Positions 44,563 through 54,306 are shown, counted from the first letter of the stretch. The stretch: 64,000 nt of DNA from an uncultured Bacteroidota bacterium (GCA_903893815.1 CAITNS010000045.1:1-64000); one strand, 5' to 3'. Notes: generated from the letters alone by a model not told the origin. Numbers and translations: made by a program.

Positions 44563-45330
44563 ATGAAACTAGCATACAGAGAATTTGGAGAAGGACAACC
44601 GTTAATTATTTTACATGGCTTATTCGGGCAAAGCGATAATTGGAATACATTGGCCAAACGGTTTGGAGAAAATGGATTCAGAGTTTTCACGGTCGACCAG
44701 CGTAATCATGGATTATCACATCATGATAATGCATGGGATTACCATATGATGGCAATGGATTTAAAAGAATTTATTGAAACACATCAATTACAAAATGTGA
44801 TTTTATTAGGACATAGCATGGGCGGTAAAACGGTTATGTTTTTTGAACAACTGTTTCCAAATATTGCGCAAAAATTAATTGTGGCGGATATTGCTCCTAG
44901 AGCGTATGAGCCTCATCACGATTCTGTTTTAAAAGCATTAAATGCTGTAGATTTTACAGAAATAAATACACGCAAAGAAGCTGAAAATATTTTAGGACAC
45001 TATATTTCAGATTTTGGAACCAAGCAGTTTTTGTTAAAAAATATTTATTGGCGTGAAGATGAAACAAAGCAAATGGCTTGGCGTTTTAATTTAAAAGTAA
45101 TTACTGCAGAATATAATAACATTGGTGTGAGAGTTCCAGATTTTAAAAGTGATGCAGAGACATTGTTTATAAGAGGAGAGAAATCAAATTATATTTCCGA
45201 TGAGGATGAAAAAGACTTTGACACACGCTTTTCAAATTATCAGTTAAAAACAATTGCTAATAGCGGACATTGGGTTCATGCTGAACAGCCAGAAGCTTTT
45301 TATAATTGTGTGATGGAATTTATTAGTTAA
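44563..45330 (+). CDS. Alpha/beta-hydrolase fold protein
   Basis: Start ATG 44563 (MKLAYREFGEGQPLIILHGL). HGLFGQSDNW oxyanion region, nucleophile elbow GHSMGGK with the active Ser, and NSGHWVHAEQPEAF with the terminal His: the YbfF/esterase-like pattern. Substrate unknown, cytoplasmic. Its TAA stop and the TAA of the convergent kinase-like gene share a TTAA (45327-45330), so the two coding regions overlap by 4 bp. Confidence 0.88.
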   Translation: MKLAYREFGEGQPLIILHGLFGQSDNWNTLAKRFGENGFRVFTVDQRNHGLSHHDNAWDYHMMAMDLKEFIETHQLQNVILLGHSMGGKTVMFFEQLFPNIAQKLIVADIAPRAYEPHHDSVLKALNAVDFTEINTRKEAENILGHYISDFGTKQFLLKNIYWREDETKQMAWRFNLKVITAEYNNIGVRVPDFKSDAETLFIRGEKSNYISDEDEKDFDTRFSNYQLKTIANSGHWVHAEQPEAFYNCVMEFIS

Positions 45331-45869
45331 GCTTTAAAAGTAGCTTCAATTATTTTAATGGTATTTTTTAAACGGTCTTCACCAATTCCTTTGATGATTT
45401 TATAATCAACATTTAGCTTTTGTAACTCGTGCTTATTTTGCTTAAATAAATGTTCTCTTAAGTCTTCGTTTCTTCGCTGTGGATCAGCAATCCAAGGTAC
45501 ATCGTTGTTGGTGATTAATGATAAATCATAATCATTATCTTTAATCGACTTCGTAATAAAACTAGGAACTTTATTGAATTTATGAGTACACCAAATTTTG
45601 ATGGTGATTAAGGATGTGTCGCAAAATAAAAAACGGTTAGCTTTTGGCAAGTATTCTGCCTCTAATTCTAATTGTTTTTTTGCTATGATTTCTAAATCGA
45701 AAGTGTCATAATTATTAATGTCATGTACTTCGAAATAAGTTCTGGCGTATTCGGGAACATAAACCGTGTTATAATATTTTGCTAATTGTTCGCATAATAT
45801 TGTTTTTCCTGTACTTTCAGGACCAACAATTACTATTCTTTTTATTCTTTGGTCAGTTGTTTTTTCCAT
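45327..45869 (-). CDS. NadR-like nicotinamide riboside kinase domain protein
   Basis: Walker A GPESTGKT at about residues 16-23 and downstream YVPEYARTYFE, FCDTSLITIKIWCTHKF and WIADPQRRNEDLREHLF, as in the C-terminal kinase domain of NadR and its stand-alone homologues in Bacteroidota. Expected to phosphorylate nicotinamide riboside to NMN. It overlaps the 3' end of pnuC by 28 bp, which supports the role: transport then phosphorylation traps the riboside. Confidence 0.85.
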   Translation of the reverse strand: MEKTTDQRIKRIVIVGPESTGKTILCEQLAKYYNTVYVPEYARTYFEVHDINNYDTFDLEIIAKKQLELEAEYLPKANRFLFCDTSLITIKIWCTHKFNKVPSFITKSIKDNDYDLSLITNNDVPWIADPQRRNEDLREHLFKQNKHELQKLNVDYKIIKGIGEDRLKNTIKIIEATFKA

Positions 45870-46393
45870 GAGTAAAATCCATAATAGGCCATTAAACTAA
45901 AAAATCCATAGAGCAGGGCATAAGCAGGTAAATCTTTGATGACGTATAAAAACACATAGGCTGCATCAATAATAATCCAGAGCATCCAATTTTCAACCCA
46001 CTTTTTAGCCATCATAAATGTACAAGTAAAACTGCACGAAGTCAATATAGCATCAAATAATATTTGGTCGGACTTAAAATAATGTAAAAGGTAATAATAT
46101 ACAATGGTTTGTATGATGATTGATAATATGGCTGGAGCATAATATTTTGAGGGCAATTTGGTTACTGTAAATACTTTACCCTTCTTTTTATTCCAATACA
46201 GCCAACCATATATTCCGCTAATGAAATAAAAAATTTGCAAACCGAAATCTCCAAATAAACGTTGATTGTAAAAGGCTGTGCCGGAAATAACAACGGATAT
46301 CAGTGCCATTGGCCAGCACCAAATACTTTGAAAGATAGTTAGTAAAACACCTGCAATTCCTGTTAATAAAGCTATCCAATCCCAAAATGCCAT
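45842..46393 (-). CDS. pnuC: PnuC-type nicotinamide riboside transporter
   Basis: A 183-residue protein with about seven hydrophobic helices, of the PnuC fold: WDWIALLTGIAGVLLTIFQS at the N-terminus, WCWPMALISVVISGTAFYNQ, YGWLYWNKKK, and VENWMLWIIIDAAYVFLYVI. Facilitated uptake of nicotinamide riboside is the likely job because a riboside kinase-like gene overlaps it. PnuC relatives can also carry thiamine, and a ThiE-like gene lies just upstream, so thiamine remains an alternative. Confidence 0.88.
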   Translation of the reverse strand: MAFWDWIALLTGIAGVLLTIFQSIWCWPMALISVVISGTAFYNQRLFGDFGLQIFYFISGIYGWLYWNKKKGKVFTVTKLPSKYYAPAILSIIIQTIVYYYLLHYFKSDQILFDAILTSCSFTCTFMMAKKWVENWMLWIIIDAAYVFLYVIKDLPAYALLYGFFSLMAYYGFYSWKKQLTKE

Positions 46394-47025
46394 TATTCGA
46401 TGGGAATATTTTTTTCTTTACAGTACCTTACAAAGGCAATATATTTTTCGAAAGGAGAGGTACTTTTCCATAGGTGTCCATAAAGAGCGATACCATGAAA
46501 CCCTAATGCATAAGCAAGTTCCACACTTTTCTCATTCACACCACCTCTGGCGTATATTTTTTTGCCTGATTTTTGAATCGCAGCTTTTACTGTTTCAGGA
46601 TAAAAGCCACTATACAATTCGCCAGAAATATTATGAAACATAGTCCCCAAAAAACAATAGTCTGTTTTTACTTTTTGTTCTTCGTATAATGAAGTAATTC
46701 TTTTATAAGAAATTGAACGAATTAAATGTCGTTTTCTTATATATATCATTCTTGTATTCCACCATAAATGAAATTTCCTTTTTAAGTGAGTAGATGTAAA
46801 ATGAAAACCTTTTAAATCATATTTTAATGCTAAACGGTGATGAGAATGAATGATGATGCGATTATGAAAATGTGCTGGAATTTCTTTGATATAGGCATCT
46901 AATTCTTTGGTTGAAAATCTATTTTTACGAACATGTAAAGTTTCTAATCCAGCTTCAAACATTTGAATGATGGCTACAATTTCGGTATCGCTTTTTTGCG
47001 ATTGGGTAATAACTACCAACTTCAT
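46393..47025 (-). CDS. Thiamine-phosphate synthase/TenI-like protein
   Basis: A 210-residue TIM-barrel of the ThiE/TenI family: LETLHVRKNRFSTKELDAYI, IIIHSHHRLALKYDLKGFHF, FLGTMFHNISG and YARGGVNEKSVELAYALGFH. The usual DGVHLGQ motif reads KGFHFTS, and the RxKxx phosphate-handling segment is weak, so catalysis as a thiamine-phosphate synthase is uncertain and TenI-like is possible. It overlaps pnuC by one base and begins 1 bp after the GGGP synthase stop. Confidence 0.7.
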   Translation of the reverse strand: MKLVVITQSQKSDTEIVAIIQMFEAGLETLHVRKNRFSTKELDAYIKEIPAHFHNRIIIHSHHRLALKYDLKGFHFTSTHLKRKFHLWWNTRMIYIRKRHLIRSISYKRITSLYEEQKVKTDYCFLGTMFHNISGELYSGFYPETVKAAIQKSGKKIYARGGVNEKSVELAYALGFHGIALYGHLWKSTSPFEKYIAFVRYCKEKNIPIE

Positions 47026-47026
47026 C

Positions 47027-47713
47027 TTAGAATAATTTATTTATGTCTATTAATAATTCAGGACGTTTTTCAAGTGCATTGCCAATAACCAAATAATCAG
47101 GATTGGATTGTAATATGTTTTTTGTTTTTAATACAGAATCAATTCCACCACCTACAATTAAAGGAATGTTAATATTTTTTTTTACTTCTTTAATAATGGA
47201 AGAGGCTAGTGTTTTTTTTGCCCCACTTCCTGCTTCTAAATAAATTAATTTCTTTCCTAATAATTCACCAGCAATAGCGGTTTCTATAATTTCCTTTTTG
47301 CTAGTTAAGGGTTTAGTTTTAGTTATTTTTTGTGTCGTAGACGTATTGGCACCATCAATTAAAATGTAGCCTGTTGGAATAACGGTTAATTTTGATGCTT
47401 TAATTTTTGAAGCCGCCTTCACATGTTTACCAATTAAATATTCAGCATTTCTGCCAGACAAAAGAGATAACATTAAAATACCGTCGGCTTGTTTTGATAC
47501 CTGCGTTTCATCACCTGGAAAAATAACAACTGGTATTTCGGTAATGGATTTGATAGATTTAATCGTTTTCTCGAAAGTATTTTTCTTTAAAACACTACCT
47601 CCAACAAAAATGTAAGACACTTTACTTTTATTTGCCATTTTAATTAATTCTGGATTGTATTTATCCGGATCAATTAAAATGATGAGTTGTGTATATGTTT
47701 GTTTCTCTAACAA
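47027..47713 (-). CDS. Geranylgeranylglyceryl/heptaprenylglyceryl phosphate synthase family protein
   Basis: PcrB/GGGPS TIM-barrel: LIILIDPDKYNPELIKMANK at the start, YIFVGGSVLKK, VVIFPGDETQVSKQADGIL, TVIPTGYILIDGANTS, IYLEAGSGAKK and PLIVGGGIDSV. The family joins a polyprenyl diphosphate to glycerol-1-phosphate, the first archaeal-type lipid ether bond, and occurs in Bacteroidota. It overlaps the PPTase gene by 7 bp. The product's role in this organism cannot be read from the sequence. Confidence 0.9.
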   Translation of the reverse strand: MLEKQTYTQLIILIDPDKYNPELIKMANKSKVSYIFVGGSVLKKNTFEKTIKSIKSITEIPVVIFPGDETQVSKQADGILMLSLLSGRNAEYLIGKHVKAASKIKASKLTVIPTGYILIDGANTSTTQKITKTKPLTSKKEIIETAIAGELLGKKLIYLEAGSGAKKTLASSIIKEVKKNINIPLIVGGGIDSVLKTKNILQSNPDYLVIGNALEKRPELLIDINKLF

Positions 47714-48294
47714 GCGTTTATTTTATTTAAAGCGTAAACCAAAACATATTCCTCTAAAATTTGATAATTCAAATCAAAAGACTCTGTGAAATTTGGTAAC
47801 TTAATCTTTCCTATAATTGTGCCTAAATTATGTTTTGTAAATGGTTTTACAAACAAATGTTCAATAAAATCAACTTCTTTTAAGCCGTAAATCTTATATA
47901 AAGTTTCCTTAGCGGCCCAATAAATCAGTAATTTTTCAACGTTATCATTAGAATCTGCTAATTCGGATTGTGAAAGAAATTTATGTTTGATTTTAAGTAC
48001 TTTATCTCTTATCAATTCAATATCAATACCTGTAGCCTCTTTTTCATTCACAATAATGGCTAATTTATCATGAGAATGTGAAATAGAGATATGTTTTCTC
48101 TCATTTGTTAAAAAGGGCTTGCCTTTCTCATCATAGTCTATAGTGGCCTCGCGGCCTAATAAGTGATTGATAAGGTAGTTTTTTCCTTGCGTTTCGATGT
48201 CTCTTTTGGCGGTTAAATCAAAGGAATCAGCAAATTCATTCAGGTTTAAAATCCCAAAAAACAGTCCTTTTTTTATGTTAAAAACCTCTATCAA
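47707..48294 (-). CDS. 4'-phosphopantetheinyl transferase superfamily protein
   Basis: Transfers the phosphopantetheine arm from CoA to carrier proteins. GIDIE at residues 89-93 and WAAKE at 126-130 are the Mg2+ and catalytic motifs, with KPFLTNERKHISISHSHD preceding them. The 195-residue length is between AcpS and Sfp types. First gene of the five-gene operon ending with the riboside kinase-like gene, and divergent from ahcY. Confidence 0.88.
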   Translation of the reverse strand: MIEVFNIKKGLFFGILNLNEFADSFDLTAKRDIETQGKNYLINHLLGREATIDYDEKGKPFLTNERKHISISHSHDKLAIIVNEKEATGIDIELIRDKVLKIKHKFLSQSELADSNDNVEKLLIYWAAKETLYKIYGLKEVDFIEHLFVKPFTKHNLGTIIGKIKLPNFTESFDLNYQILEEYVLVYALNKINAC

Positions 48295-48321
48295 TTCTTT
48301 ATTAATTAAACAATATAATTG

Positions 48322-48353
48322 TTTGAGTGTTACAAACTTATATCTTATCTTTG
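48322..48353 (+). promoter_or_regulatory. Candidate ahcY promoter (-33/-7)
   Basis: TTTG at 48322-48325 and TATCTTTG at 48346-48353, 20 bp apart, match the Bacteroidota TTTG/TAnnTTTG promoter. The start codon is 42 bp further on. Confidence 0.55.
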
Positions 48354-48394
48354 CATAATTACAAAAAATAAACTTTTAAATCAATAAAATAAAC

Positions 48395-49714
48395 ATGTCA
48401 GCAGTAGCAACAGGAAAGTACCTAGCGTACAAAGTAAAAGACATCTCATTAGCAGAATGGGGTCGTAAAGAAATTAAATTAGCAGAAGAAGAAATGCCTG
48501 GATTAATGGCGCTTCGTGCTGAATATGGTGCTTCTAAGCCTTTGGCTGGTGCTCGTATTTCAGGTTGTTTACACATGACTATTCAAACTGCTGTATTAAT
48601 TGAAACATTAACAGCTTTAGGTGCAGAGGTTACTTGGAGTTCTTGTAATATTTTTTCAACTCAAGATCATGCAGCAGCAGCTATTGCAGCAGCTGGTATT
48701 CAAGTGTATGCTTGGAAAGGCATGAGTGCTGAAGAATTTGACTGGTGTATTGAACAAACTTTATGGTTTGGCGAAGATCGCAAGCCTTTAAATATGATTT
48801 TAGATGACGGTGGTGATTTAACAAATTTAGTGTTTGATGTTTACCCTGAGTTAGCTGCTGGAATCAAAGGATTATCAGAAGAAACTACAACTGGTGTCCA
48901 CCGTTTATATGAGCGTATGGCTAAAGGAACTTTATTGTTACCAGCTATTAACGTTAACGATTCAGTTACTAAATCTAAATTTGATAACAAATACGGTTGT
49001 CGTGAGTCATTAGTTGATGCGATTCGTAGAGCTACTGACGTTATGATGGCTGGTAAAGTGGCTGTTGTAGCTGGTTATGGTGATGTTGGAAAAGGTTCTG
49101 CTTTATCATTATCTTCACAAGGTGTTCGTGTAATTGTTACCGAAATTGACCCTATTTGTGCTTTACAAGCTGCAATGGATGGTTACCAAGTAATGAAAAT
49201 GGATAACGCTGCTAAAATTGCAGATATCTTAGTAACAACTACTGGTAATAAAGACATTATTGTTGGCCGTCATTTCGAATCAATGAAACATGGTGCTATC
49301 GTTTGTAATATTGGTCACTTTGATACAGAGATTGATATGGCTTGGTTAAACAAAACTTATGGTGCTTCTAAAGATACAATCAAACCTCAAGTAGATCAAT
49401 ACACGATTAACGGAAGAAACATTATCGTTTTAGCGGAAGGGCGTTTAGTAAACTTAGGTTGTGCTACAGGTCACCCAAGTTTTGTAATGAGTAACTCATT
49501 TACAAACCAAACATTAGCTCAATTAGAATTATGGACAAACACAGCTGCTTATGAGAATAAAGTTTATGTGTTGCCAAAAATTTTAGATGAGAAAGTAGCT
49601 CGTTTACACTTATCAAAAATTGGTGTTGAATTAGATACATTAAATAATGATCAAGCTGATTATATTGGTGTTAAAGTAGAAGGTCCTTTTAAAGGAGACG
49701 CTTACAGATACTAG
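48395..49714 (+). CDS. ahcY: Adenosylhomocysteinase
   Basis: Splits S-adenosylhomocysteine to adenosine and homocysteine, relieving methyltransferase inhibition. [20 protein letters not shown] and [20 protein letters not shown] are substrate-site segments, [20 protein letters not shown] is the NAD+ Rossmann motif, and the C-terminus ends in KGDAYRY as in the family. The 439-residue length fits the bacterial form. It is a single-gene unit with its own promoter and terminator. Confidence 0.96.
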   Translation: MSAVATGKYLAYKVKDISLAEWGRKEIKLAEEEMPGLMALRAEYGASKPLAGARISGCLHMTIQTAVLIETLTALGAEVTWSSCNIFSTQDHAAAAIAAAGIQVYAWKGMSAEEFDWCIEQTLWFGEDRKPLNMILDDGGDLTNLVFDVYPELAAGIKGLSEETTTGVHRLYERMAKGTLLLPAINVNDSVTKSKFDNKYGCRESLVDAIRRATDVMMAGKVAVVAGYGDVGKGSALSLSSQGVRVIVTEIDPICALQAAMDGYQVMKMDNAAKIADILVTTTGNKDIIVGRHFESMKHGAIVCNIGHFDTEIDMAWLNKTYGASKDTIKPQVDQYTINGRNIIVLAEGRLVNLGCATGHPSFVMSNSFTNQTLAQLELWTNTAAYENKVYVLPKILDEKVARLHLSKIGVELDTLNNDQADYIGVKVEGPFKGDAYRY

Positions 49715-49730
49715 TATTTAATCTCAAAAT

Positions 49731-49766
49731 AAAAAATCCCCATCTGAAATACAGATGGGGATTTTT
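49731..49766. terminator. Bidirectional terminator between ahcY and ftsK
   Basis: Stem aaaaaatccccatctg / cagatggggatttttt, loop aaata, perfectly paired over 16 bp. Convergent genes on both sides; T-tracts flank both arms, so it serves both strands. Confidence 0.88.
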
Positions 49767-49781
49767 TATTTTAGTGCATTT

Positions 49782-52424
49782 TTACCCCTTAATACTTCTT
49801 ATAATCTCATCTAGCTGAGCCATATCTTTGCACTTTACTTCGCGTGCTTTAGAGCCTTCAAACTGTCCAATGATTCCTGCCGCTTCTAGTTGGTCAACAA
49901 TACGACCAGCGCGGTTATAACCTAGTTTTAATTTACGTTGTAAGAAAGAGGCTGAGCCTTGTTGAAACTGAACCACTAATTTAGCTGCTTCATCAAACAT
50001 TTTATCGCGTTCGCTTAAATCAATTTCTTCTTTGCCATCGCTACCATCTTCGCCAACATATTCTGGCAATAAAAAGGCACTAGGGTAGGCACGTTGCGAA
50101 CCAATGAATTCCGTAATTTTTTCAGCTTCTGGTGTATCTACAAAAGCACATTGTATACGAATTAAATCATTTCCTGTGCTTAATAACATATCACCTCGTC
50201 CAATTAACTGCTCCGCACCGCCAGCATCTAAAATGGTTCGGCTATCAATTTTACTTGTTACACGGAACGCAATACGAGCAGGGAAGTTAGCTTTGATTGT
50301 ACCTGTAATAATATTTACTGATGGACGCTGAGTGGCAATAATTAAATGAATACCGATAGCACGCGCTAATTGAGCTAAACGTGCAATAGGTGTTTCTACT
50401 TCTTTACCAGCAGTCATAATTAAATCAGCAAACTCATCTACAACCAATACAATGTATGGTAAATATTTATGTCCTTCGTTTGGATTTAATTTGCGATTGA
50501 TAAACTTAACGTTATACTCTTTAATATTTCTTACTTGCGCATCTTGTAATAAAGCGTAACGGTTATCCATTTCAATACACAAACTGTTTAATGTATGAAC
50601 AACCTTTGTATTGTCAGTGATAATAGCATCTTCAGAGTTTGGAAGTTTCGCTAAAAAGTGGCGTTCAATTTTATTGAATAAGGTTAACTCTACTTTTTTA
50701 GGATCTACTAACACAAACTTAATTTGTGCAGGATGTTTTTTATAAAGTAAAGACACCAATACAGCGTTTAATCCAACAGACTTACCTTGCCCTGTTGCAC
50801 CAGCCATTAATAAGTGAGGCATCTTTGCTAAATCAGCAATAAAAATTTCATTGTTAATGGTTTTACCTAAAGCAATTGGTAAATCGTGTGTGGTATTTTG
50901 AAATTTCTCAGAGGCAATGATATTACGCATTGGCACCATTTCTGGATTTTGATTTGGCACTTCAATACCAATTGTTCCACGACCTGGAATAGGAGCAATG
51001 ATACGAATACCTAACGCTGCTAAACTTAAAGCGATATCATCCTCTAAGTTTTTGATTTTAGAAATACGAACACCAGGTGCAGGAACTATTTCGTAAAGCG
51101 TAACGGTAGGCCCTACAATAGCTGAGATTTTATCGATTTCAATTCCGTAATTTTTTAATGTGCTAACAATGCGATCTTTGTTAGCTGTTAACTCTTCGTT
51201 ACTAACCTTTGCATTACCTGTACCATAATCAATTAATAATTCAACGCTAGGAAATTGATAGTGTCCTAAATCTAAAGTAGGATCGTATTGTCCAAATTTT
51301 TCTACTAGTTGAGATGCTTTTAACTCATCATCTAAGGTAATTTGATTTTCTTTTGGTTCTTCTTTTACAAATTCTGGTTCTTTTAATATTTCATCTGCGC
51401 CAGGATTATTGATCTCAAAATCTAAATCTTTTTTTGGTTCCTCAGGTTGTGTATTAACTTCTAATTCTAAAGGAATGTTTTCTGCTGCAGGTTCAACAAT
51501 AGGTTCTTCTTTTATTTCTTCATGAGTTGAAATCACTTCAAAGTTTAGTAAAGCTTCTTCCTCTTCTTTACTTAAAGTTGGTTCTTTTTCAAAAACAGTA
51601 TTTGCATGAGGGTTAATAACGTTTGAATTGTCATTTAACTCTTGCTCAATAATATCTTCGTTTTCTAAATTAGGTAATACATCTTTTTTGATATTGAAAT
51701 TCATGTTGATGCTTAATACTAAAAAGCCTAACATGCTAAATGCTAATATGGCTAGGGTTCCAACACTTCCTACATAATTTGATAATTGAATATTTAAGAT
51801 GTAACCATAACCACCACCTAGATAAAATAATTTATCATGAAAGAAAAAAGCTAATACTAAACTTGTCCAAACTAAAAAGAATAACCATTTAGCGGTGAAC
51901 GCAGATGGTTTAGTAATTTGTTTGTTTAATACTTTTTGTAAACCATAAATAATAAAAACAGGCACCAGAATAAAAGACGCTACGCCAAACCATTTGTACA
52001 TAAACAGGTGAGATACAAGTGCACCAAATTTGCCTAGCCAGTTTACTACCTTTGTATCAATAGCAAATAATTCGGAGATAGGACCTAGTACTTTATCTTG
52101 ATCTTTTTCCCAAGTAAAAATATAAGAGGTTAATGCAATAAATAGATAAGCGCCACCAAGAATTAGTAATAATCCAATTAATTTTTGTGTGCGTTCGTTA
52201 CGATATACAGTAACGGTTTTATTCCAACGTTCTAATAACGAAGTTTTAGTTTCAGCTTTTTTAGAAGACGCAGAAGATTTAGCAGAATCTATTTTTGCAG
52301 ATTTTGTTTTATTTTTTGAAGAACTTAATACGGTTTCTTCAATATCGTTTTTGTCAATAGATGAATCCTGAACGACCATATCGTCGACAGTTTTTTCCCT
52401 GAATTTATTTTTGGTTGTTGCCAT
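49782..52424 (-). CDS. ftsK: FtsK/SpoIIIE-family DNA translocase
   Basis: Residues about 75-240 contain four to five transmembrane helices, residues about 240-400 an acidic Pro/Glu-rich linker, then the motor: Walker A GATGQGKSVGLNA at about 537, VVDEFADLI as Walker B, and the C-terminal gamma winged helix (ASFLQRKLKLGYNRAGRIVD). It pumps chromosomal DNA at the septum to finish segregation. The N-terminal 60 residues are Lys/Ser rich. The 880-residue length is normal for Bacteroidota. Confidence 0.95.
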   Translation of the reverse strand: MATTKNKFREKTVDDMVVQDSSIDKNDIEETVLSSSKNKTKSAKIDSAKSSASSKKAETKTSLLERWNKTVTVYRNERTQKLIGLLLILGGAYLFIALTSYIFTWEKDQDKVLGPISELFAIDTKVVNWLGKFGALVSHLFMYKWFGVASFILVPVFIIYGLQKVLNKQITKPSAFTAKWLFFLVWTSLVLAFFFHDKLFYLGGGYGYILNIQLSNYVGSVGTLAILAFSMLGFLVLSINMNFNIKKDVLPNLENEDIIEQELNDNSNVINPHANTVFEKEPTLSKEEEEALLNFEVISTHEEIKEEPIVEPAAENIPLELEVNTQPEEPKKDLDFEINNPGADEILKEPEFVKEEPKENQITLDDELKASQLVEKFGQYDPTLDLGHYQFPSVELLIDYGTGNAKVSNEELTANKDRIVSTLKNYGIEIDKISAIVGPTVTLYEIVPAPGVRISKIKNLEDDIALSLAALGIRIIAPIPGRGTIGIEVPNQNPEMVPMRNIIASEKFQNTTHDLPIALGKTINNEIFIADLAKMPHLLMAGATGQGKSVGLNAVLVSLLYKKHPAQIKFVLVDPKKVELTLFNKIERHFLAKLPNSEDAIITDNTKVVHTLNSLCIEMDNRYALLQDAQVRNIKEYNVKFINRKLNPNEGHKYLPYIVLVVDEFADLIMTAGKEVETPIARLAQLARAIGIHLIIATQRPSVNIITGTIKANFPARIAFRVTSKIDSRTILDAGGAEQLIGRGDMLLSTGNDLIRIQCAFVDTPEAEKITEFIGSQRAYPSAFLLPEYVGEDGSDGKEEIDLSERDKMFDEAAKLVVQFQQGSASFLQRKLKLGYNRAGRIVDQLEAAGIIGQFEGSKAREVKCKDMAQLDEIIRSIKG

Positions 52425-52568
52425 GTTATTATTGTAATAAAAATAAGGGCAAGAGCCCGGAAACTGGAAGAAACCTTAAAATGTTTTAAACGATAGGATT
52501 TTAATAAGTTAGAGCGAATTTGACTCAAAAGAGGCAAAGGGTTAGCGTAAAGGACTAGAAAGTTAAGT

Positions 52569-53912
52569 TTAAACGGTCGCAGCAAGCAAATCGGCGCTCA
52601 CAAAACCATCTTCAGTAATAGTTTTAGTGGAAATAGTATGAGATTGGTTTACCAATTTTTCATCAAAAGGATACACGATTTTGATGTAATTTTCTGTAAA
52701 GCCATTCATAATGCCATTTTTATTTTCATTTTCAAATAGCACTGTATATTCTTTATTAAGGTTTTGCTCATAAAAATGACGCAACTTTTTAGCAGATAAA
52801 ATGCGCAACATCTTATTACGGCGTTTACGCTCGGCATAATCTACAACACCTTCCATCTCAATGGCTTCGGTGTTATCGCGTTCGCTATAAGTAAACACAT
52901 GCAAATATGAAACATCTAATGAATTGATGAAATTGTAAGTATCCGTAAAATGTTCAATGGTTTCTCCTGGGAAACCAACAATTACATCTACACCAATACA
53001 ACAATGCGGCATTAATTCTTTGATTTTAGCAACACGGTCTTGATATAACTCACGTTTATAGCGACGTTTCATTTTTGCTAAAATCTCATTATTCCCACTC
53101 TGTAAAGGAATATGAAAATGTGGCATAAAACGTTTTGACTTTGCTACAAATTCAATTACTTCGTTGGTTAATAAATTAGGTTCGATAGAAGAAATACGAA
53201 TGCGTTCAATGCCTTCTACTTTATCCAATTCTGTAATTAAATCTAAGAAATTATATTCTTTACGTTTTTTAGTCTCGGTGTCAATATCAATTCCGTAGCC
53301 AAAATCACCAAGATTTACACCAGTTAATACAATTTCTTTAACGCCACTTGCCGCTATTTTTTTAGCATTTGAAACAGCATTTTCAATAGTATCGCTGCGG
53401 CTTTTACCACGTGCTAATGGAATGGTACAAAATGTACAGCTATAATCGCAACCATCTTGTACTTTTAAGAAAGAGCGTGTTCTATCTCCAACTGAAAAAG
53501 AATCAACAAAAGTATGAACATCAGAAATCTCACAATTGTGAATTTCGGTATGAACGTTTTTACCTGAAAAGTTAATGTAATTTAGTAATTTGAATTTTTC
53601 AGAAGCACCTAAAACCACATCAACACCTTCAATATTGGAGATTTCATCTGGTTTTAATTGAGCATAACAACCAACAACCGCAATAAACGTATCAGGGTTT
53701 TTAGCTAAAGCAGATTTCACAATCTGCTTACATTCTTTATCTGCATTTTCGGTGACTGAGCAAGTATTTATTACACAAACATCAGCACCCGAGTCAAACG
53801 GCATTTTTTGAAAACCTTTTTCTTGCATCAAACGGGCAATGGTAGATGTTTCTGAAAAATTCAGTTTACAACCAAGGGTATGAAATGATACAGTTTTTCC
53901 TTCAAATGACAT
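52569..53912 (-). CDS. mtaB: tRNA t6A37 methylthiotransferase
   Basis: Radical SAM methylthiotransferase making ms2t6A at tRNA position 37. N-terminal cluster cysteines 15, 51 and 82 (TLGCKLN, NTCSVTE, VVGCYAQ), radical-SAM CDYSCTFC at 155-162, then GVNLGDFGYG, PLQSGNNEIL and VGFPGETIEHF. A short C-terminal TRAM-like tail follows. The 447-residue length fits MtaB rather than MiaB or RimO. A 144-bp gap separates it from ftsK downstream. Confidence 0.93.
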   Translation of the reverse strand: MSFEGKTVSFHTLGCKLNFSETSTIARLMQEKGFQKMPFDSGADVCVINTCSVTENADKECKQIVKSALAKNPDTFIAVVGCYAQLKPDEISNIEGVDVVLGASEKFKLLNYINFSGKNVHTEIHNCEISDVHTFVDSFSVGDRTRSFLKVQDGCDYSCTFCTIPLARGKSRSDTIENAVSNAKKIAASGVKEIVLTGVNLGDFGYGIDIDTETKKRKEYNFLDLITELDKVEGIERIRISSIEPNLLTNEVIEFVAKSKRFMPHFHIPLQSGNNEILAKMKRRYKRELYQDRVAKIKELMPHCCIGVDVIVGFPGETIEHFTDTYNFINSLDVSYLHVFTYSERDNTEAIEMEGVVDYAERKRRNKMLRILSAKKLRHFYEQNLNKEYTVLFENENKNGIMNGFTENYIKIVYPFDEKLVNQSHTISTKTITEDGFVSADLLAATV

Positions 53913-53943
53913 GAGGGCAAAGATAGGGCTTTTTTGTTAGTTT

Positions 53944-53985
53944 TTACCGCAGAGAAAAGGAGTTTTTCGCAAAGAGAAGGAGTAG
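53944..53985. repeat. Interspersed ccgcagagaaaaggag element
   Basis: The + strand reads accgcagagaaaaggagttt then ttcgcaaagagaaggag. Its reverse complement is similar to the 6363-6408 element (ctctgcgaaaaaact pattern). Located between divergent mtaB and the CDGSH gene. Confidence 0.5.
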
Positions 53986-54076
53986 AATTGAATAATTTTT
54001 GTAGATTGTATTAGCTAAATATTGCTGTAAAATATTGATTTATTTGGTATATTTAAACAAATCAAAAAATAAAGCA

Positions 54077-54298
54077 ATGTCGAAAACAAAAATTACGATT
54101 AATACAAATGGTTCAATTAAAGTAGAAGGAGAGTTTGAAATAGTTGATAAAACAGGTAATACTTATGATTTAGGCGGACGAGAAATCGTTGGTTTATGTC
54201 GTTGTGGATTATCTAAAAATAAACCATTTTGTGATGGTTCGCATAATGGTAATTTTGAACATCAAGCTGAAGCTTTTGCATTGCCACCTAAGAAGTAA
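54077..54298 (+). CDS. CDGSH iron-sulfur domain protein
   Basis: A 73-residue protein from ATG 54077 (MSKTKITINTNGSIKVEGEF); the 14-codon extension from 54035 is not supported. CRCGLSKNKPFCDGSHNGNF is the CDGSH [2Fe-2S] motif with three Cys and one His. The C-terminus is short and basic. Likely a small electron-transfer or redox-sensing protein, role unknown. Confidence 0.9.
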   Translation: MSKTKITINTNGSIKVEGEFEIVDKTGNTYDLGGREIVGLCRCGLSKNKPFCDGSHNGNFEHQAEAFALPPKK

Positions 54299-54306
54299 TT
54301 AAAAAT

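Noticed and set aside
48295-48394. SAM/SAH riboswitch upstream of ahcY
   Set aside because: The leader is only about 40-50 nt and AT-rich, with no conserved junction or long stem; a -33/-7 promoter accounts for the conserved-looking pieces.
52325-52585. 86-residue minus-strand ORF between ftsK and mtaB
   Set aside because: It overlaps the start of ftsK in another frame and has no recognisable domain.
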